Shown piece after piece: positions 4,965 to 6,550 of a stretch of DNA of 6,550 nt. Below the pieces are notes generated by a model that did not search any database, was not told where the DNA came from, and saw nothing but the letters and a program-made list of their open reading frames with translations. Both the position numbers and the translations under genes were made by a program. The DNA comes from an uncultured Eubacteriaceae bacterium (GTDB lineage Bacteria > Bacillota > Clostridia > Lachnospirales > CAG-274): contig CALIRN010000013.1 in NCBI GenBank assembly GCA_938042265.1, forward strand, positions 1 through 6,550. The letters run 5' to 3'. Position 1 is the first letter of the stretch. Each line of letters opens with the position of its first letter.

Positions 4965-5600
4965 TTAATCTTCGGCAATTATACTAAGCAATATACCGCT
5001 TTTAACACTAACCTGTGCTCTGTCCGATATTATAACATTACTTACGGTAAGCGAGGTACCCATATCAATATCCGCATTTTCAAGAGGATAATCAAGACCC
5101 TCGGTTGTAATGCCCTTTACCCTTTCCGTAAGCGGTAAAAGCGAAATATAACTTCCTTTTTTATTATTAATAGTGAGCCTGTCTGAAATAAGCTCAGCTA
5201 TATTATGCTCGTCAATAAGCCTTGCCCTTATTCCCTTTTTAAGCAAAGGCACAAGTATTTGAATATTGGCTATGGTATGGTCAAGACGGTTACCTGTGGC
5301 AGCCAGAAGAACTATATCATCGGCTCCCTTATCCTCTGCTGCAAATATGCCAAGCTCCGTATCCGTACTGTCCTTTCTGACAGGAAAAACCAACGTTTCC
5401 CTGCCCATAGTCCTATAATGCTCCAGCACCTTTGTATCAACCGAGTCAAAGTCACCCAATATTAAATCAGGCACCAGTCCTGCGGTATATATGTAATTAA
5501 GACCACTGTCACAGGCAATAAGTATACTGCCCTTATCAATATATTTCCTAATCATTTCAGGCTTTGTCATACTGCCGCCCGAAACTATAACCGCCCTCAT
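4965..5600 (-). CDS. thiN: Thiamine pyrophosphokinase, 211 aa
   Basis: This enzyme transfers pyrophosphate from ATP to thiamine to make thiamine diphosphate in the cytosol. Seen motifs are ACDSGL (29-34), LGDFDS (48-53), KDSTDTE (76-82) and TGNRLDHTIAN (102-112), which form the conserved N-terminal catalytic domain. Residues about 125-211 fit the beta-rich thiamine-binding domain, with TSLTVSN at 182-188. The length is typical. ATG 5600 lies 1 nt after the rpe stop and uses a GGGAG site (5610-5614) inside the end of rpe, so it is translationally coupled. Thiamine diphosphate is the transketolase cofactor, which gives a mild pentose-phosphate link with rpe. This pairing with rpe and rsgA is common in Firmicutes. 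Confidence 0.95.
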   Translation of the reverse strand: MRAVIVSGGSMTKPEMIRKYIDKGSILIACDSGLNYIYTAGLVPDLILGDFDSVDTKVLEHYRTMGRETLVFPVRKDSTDTELGIFAAEDKGADDIVLLAATGNRLDHTIANIQILVPLLKKGIRARLIDEHNIAELISDRLTINNKKGSYISLLPLTERVKGITTEGLDYPLENADIDMGTSLTVSNVIISDRAQVSVKSGILLSIIAED

Positions 5601-5601
5601 A

Positions 5602-6261
5602 TTATCTTTCTCCCGTAAGAGTTAAAAATCGTTCCGTCTGCTCTCCAAGGTCACCCTTGCAGAATACCGAAGAGCCTGCAACTACAACATCAACACCTGC
5701 ATCAATTACGGCCGATACGTTGTCAAGGTTAATACCTCCGTCAATTTCTATCTTAAAATCAAGCCCCTTTTCTGCTCTGTATGCCGCAAGTCCCTTAACG
5801 TTATCAAGAGAGCCCTCAATAAAGCTCTGTCCGCCGAAGCCAGGCTCCACACTCATAACAAGTACCATATCCACCAGTTCAAGATATGGTATAATTTCCC
5901 TCCAACCGGTTTTGGGCTTAATAGTAATTGCAGGTATTTTACCAAGCTCCTTTATCTGTTTAAGGGTATCAGCATGGAGCTTTGTTGCCTCATAATGTAT
6001 GTTGATTATATCGGCTCCCGCATCGGAAAAAGCCTTTACATATCTTTCAGGCTCGGTTATCATAAGATGAACGTCAAGTACCTGATCGGTTACAGCTCTT
6101 ATGCTTTTAAGCACCGGTACACCTATCGAAATATTAGGTACAAAAACACCGTCCATAACATCAAAATGCAGGTACTTAACTCCTTTTTCTCTTAAAACAC
6201 CAATCTGCTCTCCCAACCTTGTAAAATCAGCCGACAACAATGACGGTGCAAGTATTGCCAT
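5602..6261 (-). CDS. rpe: Ribulose-phosphate 3-epimerase, 219 aa
   Basis: Rpe interconverts D-ribulose 5-phosphate and D-xylulose 5-phosphate in the pentose phosphate pathway. It is a TIM barrel with a single metal ion. Visible are APSLLSADF (5-13), the metal ligands H32 and D34 in HFDVMDG, H65 in DVHLMI and D174 in EIDGGI, and the phosphate loop PGFGGQSF (140-147). D34 and D174 are the expected acid-base pair. The strand usually reading NPxT shows KPKT at 115-118, a minor variant. The length is normal. The start is ATG 6261, 5 nt after the rsgA stop, with an AGGAGA site 8 nt upstream. Confidence 0.96.
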   Translation of the reverse strand: MAILAPSLLSADFTRLGEQIGVLREKGVKYLHFDVMDGVFVPNISIGVPVLKSIRAVTDQVLDVHLMITEPERYVKAFSDAGADIINIHYEATKLHADTLKQIKELGKIPAITIKPKTGWREIIPYLELVDMVLVMSVEPGFGGQSFIEGSLDNVKGLAAYRAEKGLDFKIEIDGGINLDNVSAVIDAGVDVVVAGSSVFCKGDLGEQTERFLTLTGER

Positions 6262-6266
6262 AATAA

Positions 6267-6550
6267 TTATCTCCTTTGTTTAAGTTCATTATACAGTCCT
6301 ACAAATCTCTCATACCTTTCGGCGGATATTTCATTGCCCACATGAGCCTTAAGATTACAGTTGGGCTCTGCAATATGACAGCAATCGTTAAAATAGCAGC
6401 CTGTCAGATAGGGCTTAAACTCCTTAAAATAGTGCTTAAGCTCCTCTGCCTTAAGAAAATTAAGACTGAGAGAGGTAAAGCCCGGAGAATCCACAATAAA
6501 GGTATTTTCATTATACTTAAGCAGTTCAACCTCTCTTGTAGTATGCCTGC
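6267..6550 (-). CDS. rsgA: RsgA ribosome small-subunit-dependent GTPase, C-terminal 93 codons (5' end outside the window)
   Basis: RsgA (YloQ/CpgA in Bacillus) is a circularly permuted GTPase that acts in late 30S subunit maturation. The fragment opens with RHTTREVELL, the region after the P loop, then gives the G3 motif DSPG at fragment residues 20-23 (usually DTPG). The C-terminal zinc-binding domain follows: C51-x4-C56-x-H58-x5-C64 in CYFNDCCHIAEPNC, then the family ending AERYERFVGLYNEL. The frame is open to the right edge; a GTG at 6494 is internal, not a start. The last two codons (AGG AGA) and stop form the ribosome binding site of rpe. Confidence 0.95.
   Translation of the reverse strand, partial: RHTTREVELLKYNENTFIVDSPGFTSLSLNFLKAEELKHYFKEFKPYLTGCYFNDCCHIAEPNCNLKAHVGNEISAERYERFVGLYNELKQRR
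6270..6275 (-). promoter_or_regulatory. rpe ribosome binding site embedded in the last codons of rsgA
   Basis: AGGAGA, which encodes the final two arginines of RsgA, is also the Shine-Dalgarno of rpe, 8 nt before its ATG. This ties rpe translation to termination on rsgA. Confidence 0.8.

Noticed and set aside
4805..5138. Plus-strand frames overlapping kduD and thiN
   Set aside because: Shadow frames of well-identified enzymes, with no ribosome binding sites or recognisable products.

Overview
The window is a compact, entirely minus-strand stretch of a low-G+C Gram-positive genome. A gut-type member of the Clostridia, probably Lachnospiraceae-like, is the best guess. The basis is AT-rich intergenic DNA, strong AGGAGG-type ribosome binding sites, a sortase with an LPXTG-anchored surface protein, and the rsgA-rpe-thiN gene order common in Firmicutes. 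The genus is inference; no rRNA or other marker is present.

Read in the direction of transcription (high to low coordinates), the first unit is a tight operon: the 3' end of rsgA (ribosome-assembly GTPase), rpe (ribulose-phosphate 3-epimerase), thiN (thiamine pyrophosphokinase) and kduD (2-dehydro-3-deoxy-D-gluconate 5-dehydrogenase). Its gaps are 5, 1 and 13 nt. The first three genes are a familiar housekeeping block. kduD belongs to uronate/pectin or glycosaminoglycan catabolism and is an unexpected passenger at the end. A small two-helix DUF378 membrane protein follows behind its own good promoter (TTGAAA-17-TATCAT).

Next is a 304-bp AT-rich intergenic region (3574-3877). It holds three copies of a 12-bp palindrome related to GTATGTACATAC, two of which together form a perfect 11-bp stem. 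It also holds a second hairpin that pairs better in the minus-strand transcript, and a promoter with a perfect TATAAT. This leads into an 865-residue cell-wall-anchored protein. That protein has a signal peptide, a ~350-residue choice-of-anchor-A-like domain, a ~440-residue Thr/Ser/Glu/Asp-rich mucin-like stalk broken by Gly/Asp cassettes, and a C-terminal LPQTG sorting signal.

An intrinsic terminator ends that gene. A TTGATT-17-TAAAAT extended -10 promoter directly after it drives a class D/E-like sortase, whose stop codon overlaps the start of hemW (radical-SAM haem chaperone, truncated by the window edge). The obvious working model is that the sortase anchors the LPQTG protein to peptidoglycan, but the two genes are transcriptionally insulated, so the sortase may also be a general one. 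The least explained parts are the surface protein (binding target, stalk cassettes, extracellular cysteines) and the palindrome-rich region upstream of it. I see no RNA genes, transposons or CRISPR array.
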